From Pirellulales bacterium (GTDB lineage Bacteria; Planctomycetota; Planctomycetia; Pirellulales; DATAWG01): DNA of 34,144 nucleotides. The stretch is from positions 1 to 34,144 of the forward strand of contig DASZFO010000356.1 in assembly GCA_035939775.1 (NCBI GenBank), written 5' to 3'. Below, piece by piece: positions 1 to 7,514 of the stretch. The translations under genes and the position numbers were made by a program. Under the pieces are notes generated by a model. That model did no database searches and was not told the origin of the DNA. It saw only the letters and a program-made list of their open reading frames with translations. Position 1 is the first letter of the stretch, and each line of letters starts with the position of its first letter.

Positions 1-500
1 CGGAGGAGCTGGATAATCCACTGGTCCGCATGTATCGCCGCAGCCGTGCCGAAGGCTTTGGCGCCGAAGTAAAGCGGCGAATCATGCTCGGCACGTACGC
101 CCTGAGCGCCGGTTATTACGATGCCTATTATTTGAAGGCGCTCAAGGTGCGCCGCCTGATCCGCCAAGACTACGACGACGCTTTCCGCCAGGTCGATCTG
201 ATCGCCGGCCCGGTGACCTCGACCCCGGCCTTCAAGATCGGGGAAAAATCCGACGACCCGCTGGCGATGTACCTCGTCGATCTGTACACGGTGACGGCCA
301 ATCTCGCCGGCGTCGGCGGGATCGTGTTCCCGTGCGGATTCAGCTCCGGCAACCTCCCGATCGGCCTGCAACTTCAGGCGCCCCCGCTGGCCGAAGACCG
401 CCTGCTGCGGGCGGCCCACATGTTCCAATCCGCCACCGACTGGCACAAGCGGCGCCCAGAGCCGCCGACGACCGGGGCGACCGCAGATGGACGCAGTTGA
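1..500 (+). CDS. gatA: Glutamyl/aspartyl-tRNA amidotransferase subunit A, C-terminal part
   Basis: This is the 3' end of a gene that begins before the window; reading is open from base 3 to the TGA at 498-500. GatA is the amidase subunit of the GatCAB complex. It releases ammonia from glutamine so that Glu-tRNA(Gln) or Asp-tRNA(Asn) can be amidated in the cytoplasm. The visible tail contains the family's C-terminal core: [17 protein letters not shown], the [19 protein letters not shown] segment, and the [14 protein letters not shown] and PIGLQLQAP segments. The Ser-cisSer-Lys catalytic part lies outside the window. The last residues (TGATADGRS) and the stop codon are encoded by a dispersed repeat that begins the next gene, so the original C-terminus may have been altered. 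gatB follows after one inserted gene, which supports the call. Confidence 0.93.
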   Translation, partial: EELDNPLVRMYRRSRAEGFGAEVKRRIMLGTYALSAGYYDAYYLKALKVRRLIRQDYDDAFRQVDLIAGPVTSTPAFKIGEKSDDPLAMYLVDLYTVTANLAGVGGIVFPCGFSSGNLPIGLQLQAPPLAEDRLLRAAHMFQSATDWHKRRPEPPTTGATADGRS

Positions 501-509
501 ACGCGGATG
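479..509 (+). repeat. Left arm of inverted repeat flanking the GxxExxY gene
   Basis: The arm starts GACCGCAGATGGACGCAG. Its first 11 bases are identical to the reverse complement of the right arm at 918-948, and the remainder matches imperfectly. It overlaps the gatA stop codon and the start codon of the GxxExxY gene. Related CGCAGAT-rich repeats occur at 11431-11522 and 13200-13305 of this window without such a gene. Confidence 0.7.
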
Positions 510-879
510 TGCGCCGATTGATCCGATTTCGGAAAAAGTGATAGGCGCGGCATTTAAGGTTGCGAATGTACTTGGGTGTGGGTTCTTGGAGAAGATCTAT
601 GAGAATGCATTGGCTCATGAACTTCGAAAACTAGGGATCAAGGTTGAACAGCAGAAATCAATCGACGTTTACTACGATGGAGTGCTGGTCGGATTCTACA
701 TTTCAGATTTGTTCGTTGAAGATCAGTTGCCCGTGGAACTGAAAGTCGCCAAGGCCCTCGACGACGCCCATTTCGCTCAAGCATTAAACTTCCTCAAATC
801 GTCGGGATTCAAAGTCGGACTTCTGATCAACTTCGGCAAAAGCAAAATCGAAATCAAGCGCATCGTCAACAGTTATTAA
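487..879 (+). CDS. GxxExxY family protein (PDDEXK_3-like)
   Basis: A 130-residue protein of the GxxExxY family (Pfam PDDEXK_3). Its cellular role is not established; the fold is thought to resemble PD-(D/E)XK nucleases. The naming motif is present as GFLEKIY at residues 32-38. A nuclease-like acidic pattern follows: D74 in YISDLF and E84-L-K86 in VELKVAK. The length is typical of the family. It overlaps gatA by 14 bases, and its first residues (MDAVERG) are encoded by the flanking repeat, so the true start could lie further in, although no better ATG is visible. Local base composition is more AT-rich than gatA and gatB. Together with the flanking inverted repeats, this suggests it was inserted between two genes that normally adjoin. 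Confidence 0.85.
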   Translation: MDAVERGCAPIDPISEKVIGAAFKVANVLGCGFLEKIYENALAHELRKLGIKVEQQKSIDVYYDGVLVGFYISDLFVEDQLPVELKVAKALDDAHFAQALNFLKSSGFKVGLLINFGKSKIEIKRIVNSY

Positions 880-907
880 TCTATTCACTCAGCCAATAAT
901 GTCGTGG

Positions 908-948
908 CATCTGCGATCATCTGCGTCAATCGGCGTTCATCTGCGGTC
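908..948 (-). repeat. Right arm of inverted repeat flanking the GxxExxY gene
   Basis: Read on the minus strand it begins GACCGCAGATGAACGCC and continues with three CGCAGAT-like units. It mirrors the left arm at 479-509 and fills most of the spacer between the GxxExxY stop codon and gatB. Confidence 0.7.
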
Positions 949-972
949 CTGTCCTCGTCTGCCTGAAGTTCC

Positions 973-2445
973 ATGAGTGAGTTATACACCGTCATCATCG
1001 GCCTCGAGGTCCACGTGCAGTTGCTCACGCGGACGAAGCTGTTCTGCGGATGCAGCACGCGGTTCGGCGCGCCCGCGAACACCCAGACCTGCCCGATCTG
1101 TATCGGAATGCCGGGCACCTTGCCCGTGATGAGCCGTCAGGCCTTCGAGCTGTCGCTCAAGAGCGCCATCGCTCTGAATTGCGACATTGCCCCGTTCACT
1201 AAATGGGACCGCAAGAACTATTATTATCCCGATCTTCCCAAGGGCTTTCAGATCAGCCAATACGACCTGCCGTTTTCCGACGATGGCTATCTGGCGATTA
1301 GCGATCCTAAGGGACGGTTCGAGCCGAAGCATATCGGCATCATCCGCGTCCATCTCGAAGAAGACGCTGGCAAGAGCATCCACGACGAGGTGGCGGGCAA
1401 GGCCGATAGCCGCATCGATCTCAATCGCACCGGCACGCCACTGATGGAAATCGTGAGCCAGCCCGACATGCGTTCAGCGCTCGAGGCGAAGGCCTATCTC
1501 ACCGAGTTGAAGCTGCTGCTCACGTATCTCGGCGTCTCCGATTGCAACATGCAGGAAGGGAGCCTGCGCGTGGACGCGAATGTCAATTTGCACATCGACC
1601 TCCCCGACGGCCACGTCGCCAAGACGCCGATCGTCGAGATCAAGAACATGAACAGCTTTCGGGCCGTCGAGCGGGCGCTGGATTTCGAGGTCGATCGCCA
1701 GTACGACGTTTGGCGCGAGACGCGGCAGGAACTGGGCACGGTGCCGAAGCAGACCCGCGGCTGGGACGACGTGGCCAATGTGACCCGCGCCCAACGGCAT
1801 AAAGAGGAGACGAGCGATTATCGCTATTTCCCCGAGCCGGATCTGGCGCCCGTCACTGTGACCGACGCGGAGATCGATCAGATTCGCTCTTCGCTCGGCG
1901 AATTGCCGGCGGACCTGCGAACCCGGCTCGAGGCGACCTACGGCATCAGCCCCTACGACAGCGACGTGCTCGTGAACCAGGGGCGCACGCTCGTCGAATA
2001 CTTCGTCGAATTGGCCCGCCTCACAAACGACGGCAAGACGGCCAGCAACTGGATGCAGCAAGACGTGCTCCGCACGCTCAACGAGCGAAACATCCCAATC
2101 GAGCAGTTCCCGATCACGGCCGCGGCGCTCGGCGAATTGATCTCGCGCGTGCAAGCCGGCGATCTCGACACCAGCCGCGGCCGCGAAGTCTTCGCCGAGA
2201 TGCTGGCCACCGGCCAATCCGCCGCGCAGGTGATCGCCGCCAAGGGAATCGCCCGCGTCGATGAATCCGAACTCATCGCGCTGTGCCAAGAAATCGTCGC
2301 GGCCAATCCCAAGATTGTGGCCGACATCAAATCCGGCAAACTCCAAGCCGCCGGCAACCTCGTCGGCCAAGTAAAAAAGCGGAATCCGAATGTCAACCCA
2401 GGGCGCGTGCGCGAGATTTGCTTGGAGCTGGCCAGTAGGACTTGA
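973..2445 (+). CDS. gatB: Glutamyl/aspartyl-tRNA amidotransferase subunit B
   Basis: A 490-residue GatB, full length for the family. GatB binds the misacylated tRNA, activates the glutamyl or aspartyl carboxyl with ATP, and transfers ammonia delivered from GatA. N-terminal landmarks are IGLEVHVQL (9-17), a zinc-binding Cys set (CGCST and CPIC) and PVMSRQAFELSLKSAIAL. The core shows WDRKNYYYPDLPKGFQISQY, followed by EEDAGKS and DLNRTGTPLMEIV. The C-terminal half contains the GatB/Yqey domain ending KKRNPNVNPGRVREIC. The ATG is the start seen in homologues (MxxxYxxVIGLEVHVQL). The ribosome-binding site is weak, and the gene lies 93 bases after the inserted GxxExxY gene, so coupling to gatA has probably been lost or weakened. 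Confidence 0.97.
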   Translation: MSELYTVIIGLEVHVQLLTRTKLFCGCSTRFGAPANTQTCPICIGMPGTLPVMSRQAFELSLKSAIALNCDIAPFTKWDRKNYYYPDLPKGFQISQYDLPFSDDGYLAISDPKGRFEPKHIGIIRVHLEEDAGKSIHDEVAGKADSRIDLNRTGTPLMEIVSQPDMRSALEAKAYLTELKLLLTYLGVSDCNMQEGSLRVDANVNLHIDLPDGHVAKTPIVEIKNMNSFRAVERALDFEVDRQYDVWRETRQELGTVPKQTRGWDDVANVTRAQRHKEETSDYRYFPEPDLAPVTVTDAEIDQIRSSLGELPADLRTRLEATYGISPYDSDVLVNQGRTLVEYFVELARLTNDGKTASNWMQQDVLRTLNERNIPIEQFPITAAALGELISRVQAGDLDTSRGREVFAEMLATGQSAAQVIAAKGIARVDESELIALCQEIVAANPKIVADIKSGKLQAAGNLVGQVKKRNPNVNPGRVREICLELASRT

Positions 2446-2508
2446 GACTCGCCACTTTACGTCGCGAAGACTTGGTCCGTGAGCCCCGCCTGAACGCTCA
2501 TAGCGGGC

Positions 2509-2537
2509 TTGCCTCGGCGCAGGCTCGGTGTCATGAT
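2509..2537 (+). promoter_or_regulatory. Possible promoter of the toxin-antitoxin pair
   Basis: TTGCCT at 2509-2514 and CATGAT at 2532-2537 are separated by 17 bases, about 26 bases upstream of the antitoxin start. The -35 is moderate and the -10 is weak. It is proposed mainly because the pair follows gatB after a 118-base gap. Confidence 0.3.
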
Positions 2538-2563
2538 TTGAGTATTGAAGAGGGGCCTTGCGT

Positions 2564-2806
2564 ATGACTCAAATGACGCCGGAGCTATCGCAAGCAATCC
2601 AGCAAGCTGGCGGAGAGCCGTTGCGTATCGTCGATCCCGCGACGAAAAAGACGTATGTCGTGATGCGGGAGGAGGTCTTTGATCGAGTCAGGATGCTCCT
2701 TGATGTCGACGAAGACGATCCCCGGGCTTTCTACCCCCTATTAGCCGACTTATCGCCTGAGGATTGGGAGGACGGTTCCGTTTACGGCTTGCCGGAATCG
2801 CCGTGA
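2564..2806 (+). CDS. Small antitoxin-like protein upstream of PemK/MazF toxin
   Basis: An 80-residue acidic protein (MTQMTPELSQAIQQAGG...). The segment PLRIVDPATKKTYVVM followed by EEVFDRVR resembles the small antitoxins and regulatory partners that precede PemK/MazF toxins in planctomycetes and cyanobacteria. The ATG at 2564 is chosen over an upstream TTG because AGGGG at 2551-2555 sits eight bases before it. Its TGA overlaps the toxin's GTG start (GTGA at 2803-2806), an arrangement typical of co-translated toxin-antitoxin genes. The expected role is to bind and neutralise the downstream ribonuclease and possibly to repress the operon. The call rests on position and general likeness; no clear DNA-binding fold was recognised. 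Confidence 0.7.
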   Translation: MTQMTPELSQAIQQAGGEPLRIVDPATKKTYVVMREEVFDRVRMLLDVDEDDPRAFYPLLADLSPEDWEDGSVYGLPESP

Positions 2807-3162
2807 AGGCGCGGCGCGGCGATGTAGTGATCGTCGACTACCCTTACAGCGATGCCAGCGGGTCCAGGGTTCGGCCGGCCTTGGTCGTCCAAGGTGATTT
2901 GAACAACACTCGGTTGACGAGCACGATCGTTGCGATGATTACCAAGAACATCCAATTTGCGGCAACCGAACCGGCGCACCTATTGATTAACATTGACTCG
3001 CCCGATGGTAAGCGGTCAGGGTTGCACGTCACGTCGGCTGTCAGCTTCAACAATCTCTTCACCGTTCACGAGCAGCTCGTTCTCAAGACCATCGGCCGCC
3101 TGCCGCCGCCGTTGATGCTCCAGGTGGATGAATGCCTCAAGGCTGCCCTCGGAATTGCGTGA
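2803..3162 (+). CDS. PemK/MazF-type toxin (endoribonuclease family)
   Basis: A 119-residue protein with the N-terminal signature of the MazF/PemK/CcdB fold: RRGDVVIVDYPYSDASGSRVRPALVVQ at residues 4-30. It then shows a strand-rich body (TSTIVAMITKNIQ), a HVTSAVSFNNLFTV segment in place of the usual SxVxxxxLxTVxxxxL, and the terminal LQVDECLKAALGI helix. MazF-family toxins cut mRNA at short sequences when the antitoxin is lost. The GTG at 2803 is preferred because it gives the normal family N-terminus and overlaps the antitoxin stop; an in-frame TTG further upstream would add residues unlike the family. The SAM hydrolase gene starts nine bases after its stop. Confidence 0.88.
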   Translation: MKARRGDVVIVDYPYSDASGSRVRPALVVQGDLNNTRLTSTIVAMITKNIQFAATEPAHLLINIDSPDGKRSGLHVTSAVSFNNLFTVHEQLVLKTIGRLPPPLMLQVDECLKAALGIA

Positions 3163-3171
3163 GGCTGGCGT

Positions 3172-3957
3172 ATGAGCCGCATCATCACGCTGACCACCGA
3201 TTTCGGTCTTGGCAGCCCGTATGTGGCGGCGATGAAGGGGGTGATTCTTTCGATACATCCGGCGGCGCGGGTGGTGGATATTGCGCACACGATTGGGGCG
3301 CAGAATGTTCGGCAGGCGGCGGTGCTGTTGGCGGAGGCGACGACTTGGTTTCCCGCCGGGACGATTCACGTCGCGGTGGTCGATCCGGGGGTCGGCACCG
3401 AGCGGCGAATTATTTATGCCCAGATCGGCGATCAGCAGTATCTTGCGCCCGATAACGGCCTGCTGAGCCGGCTGGCGCTCAAGACCCGCCCGTCGCGGAT
3501 CATCACTCTCGAGAACCCCGAGCACTGGCTGCCGTCGGTCTCGAACACATTTCACGGTCGCGACATCATGGCCCCGGTCGCGGCGCAGCTCAGCTTGGGT
3601 ATGGAGCCGGACCGGCTCGGCCCGAGCATTGCCGAGCTTGTGGAACTGAATTCGCCAGCGCCGCGAATCGGCGCGAATGAAATCAGCGGCTCGATCCTCT
3701 GGGTCGACGGCTTTGGCAACCTGATCACCGACATCACAGCCGGAATGCTGGCCGGGATCCCGGATCGCAGCCGCGCAACGGTCGAAATCGCCGGCCGCGC
3801 GATCCACGGCATCGATCGAACCTACGGCGACCGTCCTGTCAATACGCTCATGGCGCTCGTCGGATCAAGCGGGTATCTTGAAATCTCCACCGCAGGCGGC
3901 GACGCTCGCTCGCAGTTGAACTCTGATGCCGGCGGGCCGGTCACCGTGCGCTGGTAA
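3172..3957 (+). CDS. S-adenosyl-L-methionine hydrolase (adenosine-forming), DUF62 family
   Basis: A 261-residue protein of the SAM hydroxide adenosyltransferase family, related to the chlorinase and fluorinase enzymes. Family members split SAM into adenosine and methionine using an activated water. Diagnostic motifs in order are LTTDFG (7-12), DPGVG (71-75), APDNGLL (92-98) and TFHGRDIMAP (126-135). The Asp-Arg-His set that distinguishes the water-using members can be placed at D71, R78 and H128, so halogenation is unlikely. The C-terminal barrel domain contains WVDGFGNLITDI. The gene starts nine bases after the toxin gene and is followed at 32 bases by a membrane protein gene. It may therefore be transcribed with the downstream run that includes a SAM-consuming radical enzyme. 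Confidence 0.92.
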   Translation: MSRIITLTTDFGLGSPYVAAMKGVILSIHPAARVVDIAHTIGAQNVRQAAVLLAEATTWFPAGTIHVAVVDPGVGTERRIIYAQIGDQQYLAPDNGLLSRLALKTRPSRIITLENPEHWLPSVSNTFHGRDIMAPVAAQLSLGMEPDRLGPSIAELVELNSPAPRIGANEISGSILWVDGFGNLITDITAGMLAGIPDRSRATVEIAGRAIHGIDRTYGDRPVNTLMALVGSSGYLEISTAGGDARSQLNSDAGGPVTVRW

Positions 3958-3989
3958 CGAATTCGTCATTCTCAGTCGCTATTTCACCT

Positions 3990-4664
3990 ATGAACAACGA
4001 CCCGAAACTCGGCACAGCGGCAAGCGACCGGCAGTGGTTCATCGTGAGCCGCTGGCAGGAATACGAAGGGGAAGCCCGCGCGAACCTGCTGCGTACGATC
4101 GGCATCGGGGCGTTTTACATCATTGAGTTGATTAACCACGGCGTGCAGATCGGGGCATTGCAATTGCCGCCCGTGGTCGGCGACCGGTTTCATCAGTCGG
4201 TAACGGCGCTGGCGGTGGCTTGGACGATGGTGGCTCTCGTGACGCTCGTCTGCCTGCGAACGCACGTGTTTCCCGCCGCGCTCAAATTCGCGACGACGGC
4301 CTGCGACATTGTCCTGCTGACCGCGGTGCTGCTGATCGCCGACGGGCCGCGCAGTCCGCTGGTGGTCGGCTACTTCTTGATTATCGCCTTGGCGGCGCTG
4401 CGGCTCAGCCTGAAGCTCGTTTGGCTGGCGACACTTGGTTCGATGACCGGTTACATTTTTCTGCTGGGTTATGTGAAATACTATGCGGCCGCGGAACGGG
4501 CCACGGCGATGAGCGTGCCGCGCTACTACCAGATGATCGTGTTAGTGGCCTTGGCGCTGGAGGGGGTCATCCTCGGGCAAGTGATCCGCCGCGTGCGGAC
4601 GATGGCCGAGGATTTCGCCCGCCGCTTGGCACGGAAGGACGTGATCGGCGACAAGACGCCGTGA
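3990..4664 (+). CDS. Multi-pass membrane protein of unknown function
   Basis: A 224-residue protein with about six predicted membrane segments: residues about 37-52, 70-88, 95-115, 125-142, 147-163 and 178-196. It ends in a basic cytoplasmic tail (RRVRTMAEDFARRLARKD). The helical bundle followed by a charged helix resembles the membrane sensor part of adenylate cyclases or diguanylate cyclases (MASE-like), but no catalytic domain follows. It may be a stand-alone or decayed sensor module. No specific family was recognised. It lies between the SAM hydrolase and the zinc-ribbon genes with short gaps of 32 and 28 bases. Confidence 0.75.
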   Translation: MNNDPKLGTAASDRQWFIVSRWQEYEGEARANLLRTIGIGAFYIIELINHGVQIGALQLPPVVGDRFHQSVTALAVAWTMVALVTLVCLRTHVFPAALKFATTACDIVLLTAVLLIADGPRSPLVVGYFLIIALAALRLSLKLVWLATLGSMTGYIFLLGYVKYYAAAERATAMSVPRYYQMIVLVALALEGVILGQVIRRVRTMAEDFARRLARKDVIGDKTP

Positions 4665-4692
4665 CTTCGATGCTGTCCGCGAGTTCGCTCCG

Positions 4693-5352
4693 ATGGAAAG
4701 AATGAAAGTTGCGGGCGCGCCGAAGAGTTGTTCCGAGTGCGATGCCCCGCTGAAGATTGGCGATAACAAATGTTGGCTGTGCGGCGAGAAATTCGAGCGG
4801 CCTGTCGGTTCTCCTGCGCAGGAGGAGGAGCGATCCGGCGAAATTCGAATAGCGCCAGTTGCCGATCGGCGTGAGCTGTACAAAACAAATCCGCTGGAGT
4901 TGTCGGGACCTAGGCCTGCTCGCACCGACCTCGACCGGACTTTCAGCCTGAGCACGGTATTCCTCTGGACGACGTTGGTTGCCGTGGTCACGGGCGTGGC
5001 GAGAATTGCACCCGGAGCGGGCGTATTGTTGGCCCTGCTGAGCGTGCCCGCGGCGCTGCGCACCATTGGAACCGCTCGTCACCGAATGAGAGCAACGGGA
5101 GAATCGATGAATACTCTCGAAAAGATCGAAGTGTTCGCAAGTTCCTTTGCGCTCGTCATCGCGATCATAGCCGCCGCGGCCGCCGCATTCGTGGCCGCGT
5201 GTACCACCGCGGCGGTGGGATCCGCGCCAATTCGGTTAATCGACGGCTCGCCTGCTCGCGTCGCGTCCGCCATAGTAGTAATCGCGATCGGAATCATTGG
5301 TGCATACCTGGCCGCGAAAAAGCTTATTCAAGATAATTGGCAAAAGGATTGA
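4693..5352 (+). CDS. Zinc-ribbon membrane protein, first of a tandem pair
   Basis: A 219-residue protein with an N-terminal zinc ribbon, C13-x2-C16-x10-C27-x2-C30, then a variable linker and the block FSLSTVFLWTTLVAVVTG. That block is a planctomycete-type membrane segment usually seen as FSLxTLxxxxT. About four hydrophobic helices follow (roughly 78-95, 98-115, 150-175 and 190-212). The protein probably exposes the ribbon in the cytoplasm and anchors in the inner membrane; its biochemical role is unknown. Its downstream neighbour at 5394-6014 is a close paralogue with identical cysteine spacing. The ATG at 4693 is followed nine bases later by a second in-frame ATG, which could also serve. Confidence 0.85.
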   Translation: MERMKVAGAPKSCSECDAPLKIGDNKCWLCGEKFERPVGSPAQEEERSGEIRIAPVADRRELYKTNPLELSGPRPARTDLDRTFSLSTVFLWTTLVAVVTGVARIAPGAGVLLALLSVPAALRTIGTARHRMRATGESMNTLEKIEVFASSFALVIAIIAAAAAAFVAACTTAAVGSAPIRLIDGSPARVASAIVVIAIGIIGAYLAAKKLIQDNWQKD

Positions 5353-5393
5353 CGTCCGCGACTTCGCGCGGCGAGGCCATCGCAGGACCGACC

Positions 5394-6014
5394 ATGGATA
5401 CAACCGTCCCTTCTGACTTGCCGACCACTTGCCCCGAGTGCGGCGCTGCACTTGTGCCGGGCGCAGCGAGATGTTGGCTCTGCGCGTTGAGACACGAGCG
5501 GCCGATCGCCGGCGATCATGTCGCGGCAACGCAATCGCTCCAAGAATCGCCGGTTGCGCCGAATCCGTACGCCTCGCCCGCTCCGCCGACCGATGTGCAT
5601 TTGAACCGGACATTCAGCCTGAGCACGATGTTTCTTTGGACGACGTTGGTTGCCGTGGTCATGGGGGTCGCCGGAGTCGCGCCGGGGCTGGCCATCTTGC
5701 TGGCGATTCTGAGTTTGCCCGCCGCATTGCGAACGATCGGAATGGTTGGCCGCCGGACGCGTCAGTCTGGCCGCTCGCCAACCGTTGGGGAGAAGGTTGA
5801 ACTGTTCGCCGCGTCGTTGGGAATCGTCTTCGTGATTTTCATCGGCGCCGCGGCCGCCTTTACGGCAACCTGTTTTCCGCTCGGACTGGCCGGTTTCGCC
5901 GCCAATGGCGAAAACATGAGCGGAGCCTTCATTATCGCGATACTCGTCGGAATTGTGGCCGGCGCCATCGCCGCGTATTTTCTGATTCGGGCACTGTGGC
6001 GCACTGGGAACTGA
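5394..6014 (+). CDS. Zinc-ribbon membrane protein, second of a tandem pair
   Basis: A 206-residue paralogue of the preceding protein. The ribbon is C13-x2-C16-x10-C27-x2-C30 (CPEC and CWLC), and the membrane block FSLSTMFLWTTLVAVVMG is followed by PAALRTIGM as in the first copy. DNA identity across that block is visibly high, which points to a fairly recent tandem duplication. The ATG at 5394 is chosen because the protein then aligns with its paralogue residue for residue at the ribbon; an in-frame TTG further upstream would overlap the first gene. It stops three bases before the radical SAM gene, so the two are probably co-translated or at least co-transcribed. Its function is unknown. Confidence 0.85.
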   Translation: MDTTVPSDLPTTCPECGAALVPGAARCWLCALRHERPIAGDHVAATQSLQESPVAPNPYASPAPPTDVHLNRTFSLSTMFLWTTLVAVVMGVAGVAPGLAILLAILSLPAALRTIGMVGRRTRQSGRSPTVGEKVELFAASLGIVFVIFIGAAAAFTATCFPLGLAGFAANGENMSGAFIIAILVGIVAGAIAAYFLIRALWRTGN

Positions 6015-6017
6015 ACC

Positions 6018-7514
6018 ATGCAACTTCGCGACCATCGCTTCTTAGGCGTGACTCAGAGCCTCTGTCCCGAGTGTCTGGCCGTCGTGCCGGCGAAGATCAT
6101 CGTGAAGGACACGGGACGCGTCTACTTTCGCAAGCGTTGTCCCGCGCACGGCGTGCGCGAAGATTTTGTCTGTTCCGATATCACGCAGTACGACCGGATG
6201 GAATTCAGTCTGCCGGGAAAGGCGCCACTGTTCGGTGTCGAGCCGGAAAAAGGTTGCCCCCTGGACTGCGGTCTTTGCACCGAGCATGAACAGCACACGT
6301 GCATCGGGCTGGTCGAGATCACGGCGGCCTGCAACCTCACCTGCCCGATCTGCTATTCGGCGAGCGGGCCAGGACAAAAGCACCTTTCGGTCGACGAATG
6401 TCGCCGCGCCATCGATCGGCTAGTCGAAGTCGAGGGTCGGCCGGAGGTGCTCCAGCTTTCCGGCGGCGAGCCGACGATCCATCCCGAATTCTTGCAAATT
6501 CTCGATTACGCCTGCGCCCAACCGATCGACATCGTGATGATCAATACCAACGGGATTCGGCTGGCTCACGACGCCGCGTTTGTCGAACAGATTGCCCGTT
6601 ACAAGCATCGGTTGGAGATCTACCTGCAATTCGACGGCCTCAGCGACGCGACCTATCAGGCGTTGCGCGGCGAGCCGCTGGCCGACATCAAGCGGCGAGC
6701 GGTCGAGACTCTCGGCCGCCATGGCCTGCGCACGATCCTGGTGACGACGCTGCAAATCGACGTGAACGAGCCGGAAATCGGCGGCATCGTCCGCTTTGGG
6801 CTGGAGCGGCCTTGGATCACGGGGATCAGTTTTCAACCGGCCACGTACTCGGGTCGGTTCGTGCTGCCCGAGAGCTTGGAGCGGCGGATCACGTTTCCCG
6901 ATGTGATTCGCGAAGTCGCGCGGCAGACCGACGGGCTTTTTCGGGAGGACGACTTCTTGCCCCTTCCCTGCGCTCATCCCAATTGCCACAGCCTCAGCTA
7001 CGCTTACCGCAGCGGCGGACGAATCGCGCCGCTATCGCGATTCATCGATGCCCGGAATCATCTGGACTTGCTGGCCAACGGAATCACGTTCACTCGCGTT
7101 CGCGCGCGGGAGTTGATCGAGCAGTATTTGGGAAGCGCCGGTTGTTGCGGCGGAAAGTGTGGACCTGAAACGGCGTCGCCGATCGTTCAAATCGGCGCGA
7201 CGAACGGCGGCGATCGCGCGACCACGTTGCGAGCGGCCGACGCCGCCGAAACGGAGTCGCTCGCCGCGGAGTTCTTTGCGCGAGCGATGGCCGAGCAATT
7301 ATCGCCTGCCGACGTATTCCGGATCACCATCACCTCGTTCTTGGACGCCTACAATTTCGACGTGCGGCGACTGATGAAATGCTGCATCCATCATGTGCTC
7401 CCCAGCGGGCACGTGATCCCGTTTTGCGCCTACAATGTGCTCTACCGCGACGGTCATGTGCCGCTTCCGCTGCTCCGCGCGGCGGCAACGATGCATGCAA
7501 CCAGCACCCGATGA
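6018..7514 (+). CDS. Radical SAM protein of the Tes/MJ0619-like family
   Basis: A 498-residue multi-cluster radical SAM protein. The N-terminus has a CxxC pair (C16, C19) and CPAHG at 41-45. Next comes GCPLDCGLCTEHEQHTC (79-95), then the radical SAM cluster motif C105-x3-C109-x2-C112, and SGGEPTIHPEF (148-158) for SAM binding. Further cysteine sets are PCAHPNC (317-323), CCGGKC (376-381) and C455, C456 and C470 near the end, suggesting auxiliary Fe-S clusters. This architecture matches the archaeal tetraether synthase (Tes) and MJ0619-like family. Known members couple lipid chains by C-C bond formation or act in related lipid or cofactor chemistry; which reaction this one performs is not known. 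An Lgt-like integral membrane gene overlaps its stop codon. Confidence 0.88.
   Translation: MQLRDHRFLGVTQSLCPECLAVVPAKIIVKDTGRVYFRKRCPAHGVREDFVCSDITQYDRMEFSLPGKAPLFGVEPEKGCPLDCGLCTEHEQHTCIGLVEITAACNLTCPICYSASGPGQKHLSVDECRRAIDRLVEVEGRPEVLQLSGGEPTIHPEFLQILDYACAQPIDIVMINTNGIRLAHDAAFVEQIARYKHRLEIYLQFDGLSDATYQALRGEPLADIKRRAVETLGRHGLRTILVTTLQIDVNEPEIGGIVRFGLERPWITGISFQPATYSGRFVLPESLERRITFPDVIREVARQTDGLFREDDFLPLPCAHPNCHSLSYAYRSGGRIAPLSRFIDARNHLDLLANGITFTRVRARELIEQYLGSAGCCGGKCGPETASPIVQIGATNGGDRATTLRAADAAETESLAAEFFARAMAEQLSPADVFRITITSFLDAYNFDVRRLMKCCIHHVLPSGHVIPFCAYNVLYRDGHVPLPLLRAAATMHATSTR

Noticed and set aside
3172-3957. SAM-dependent chlorinase or fluorinase
   Set aside because: The Asp-Arg-His set of the water-using hydrolases is present, which argues against a halogenating enzyme.
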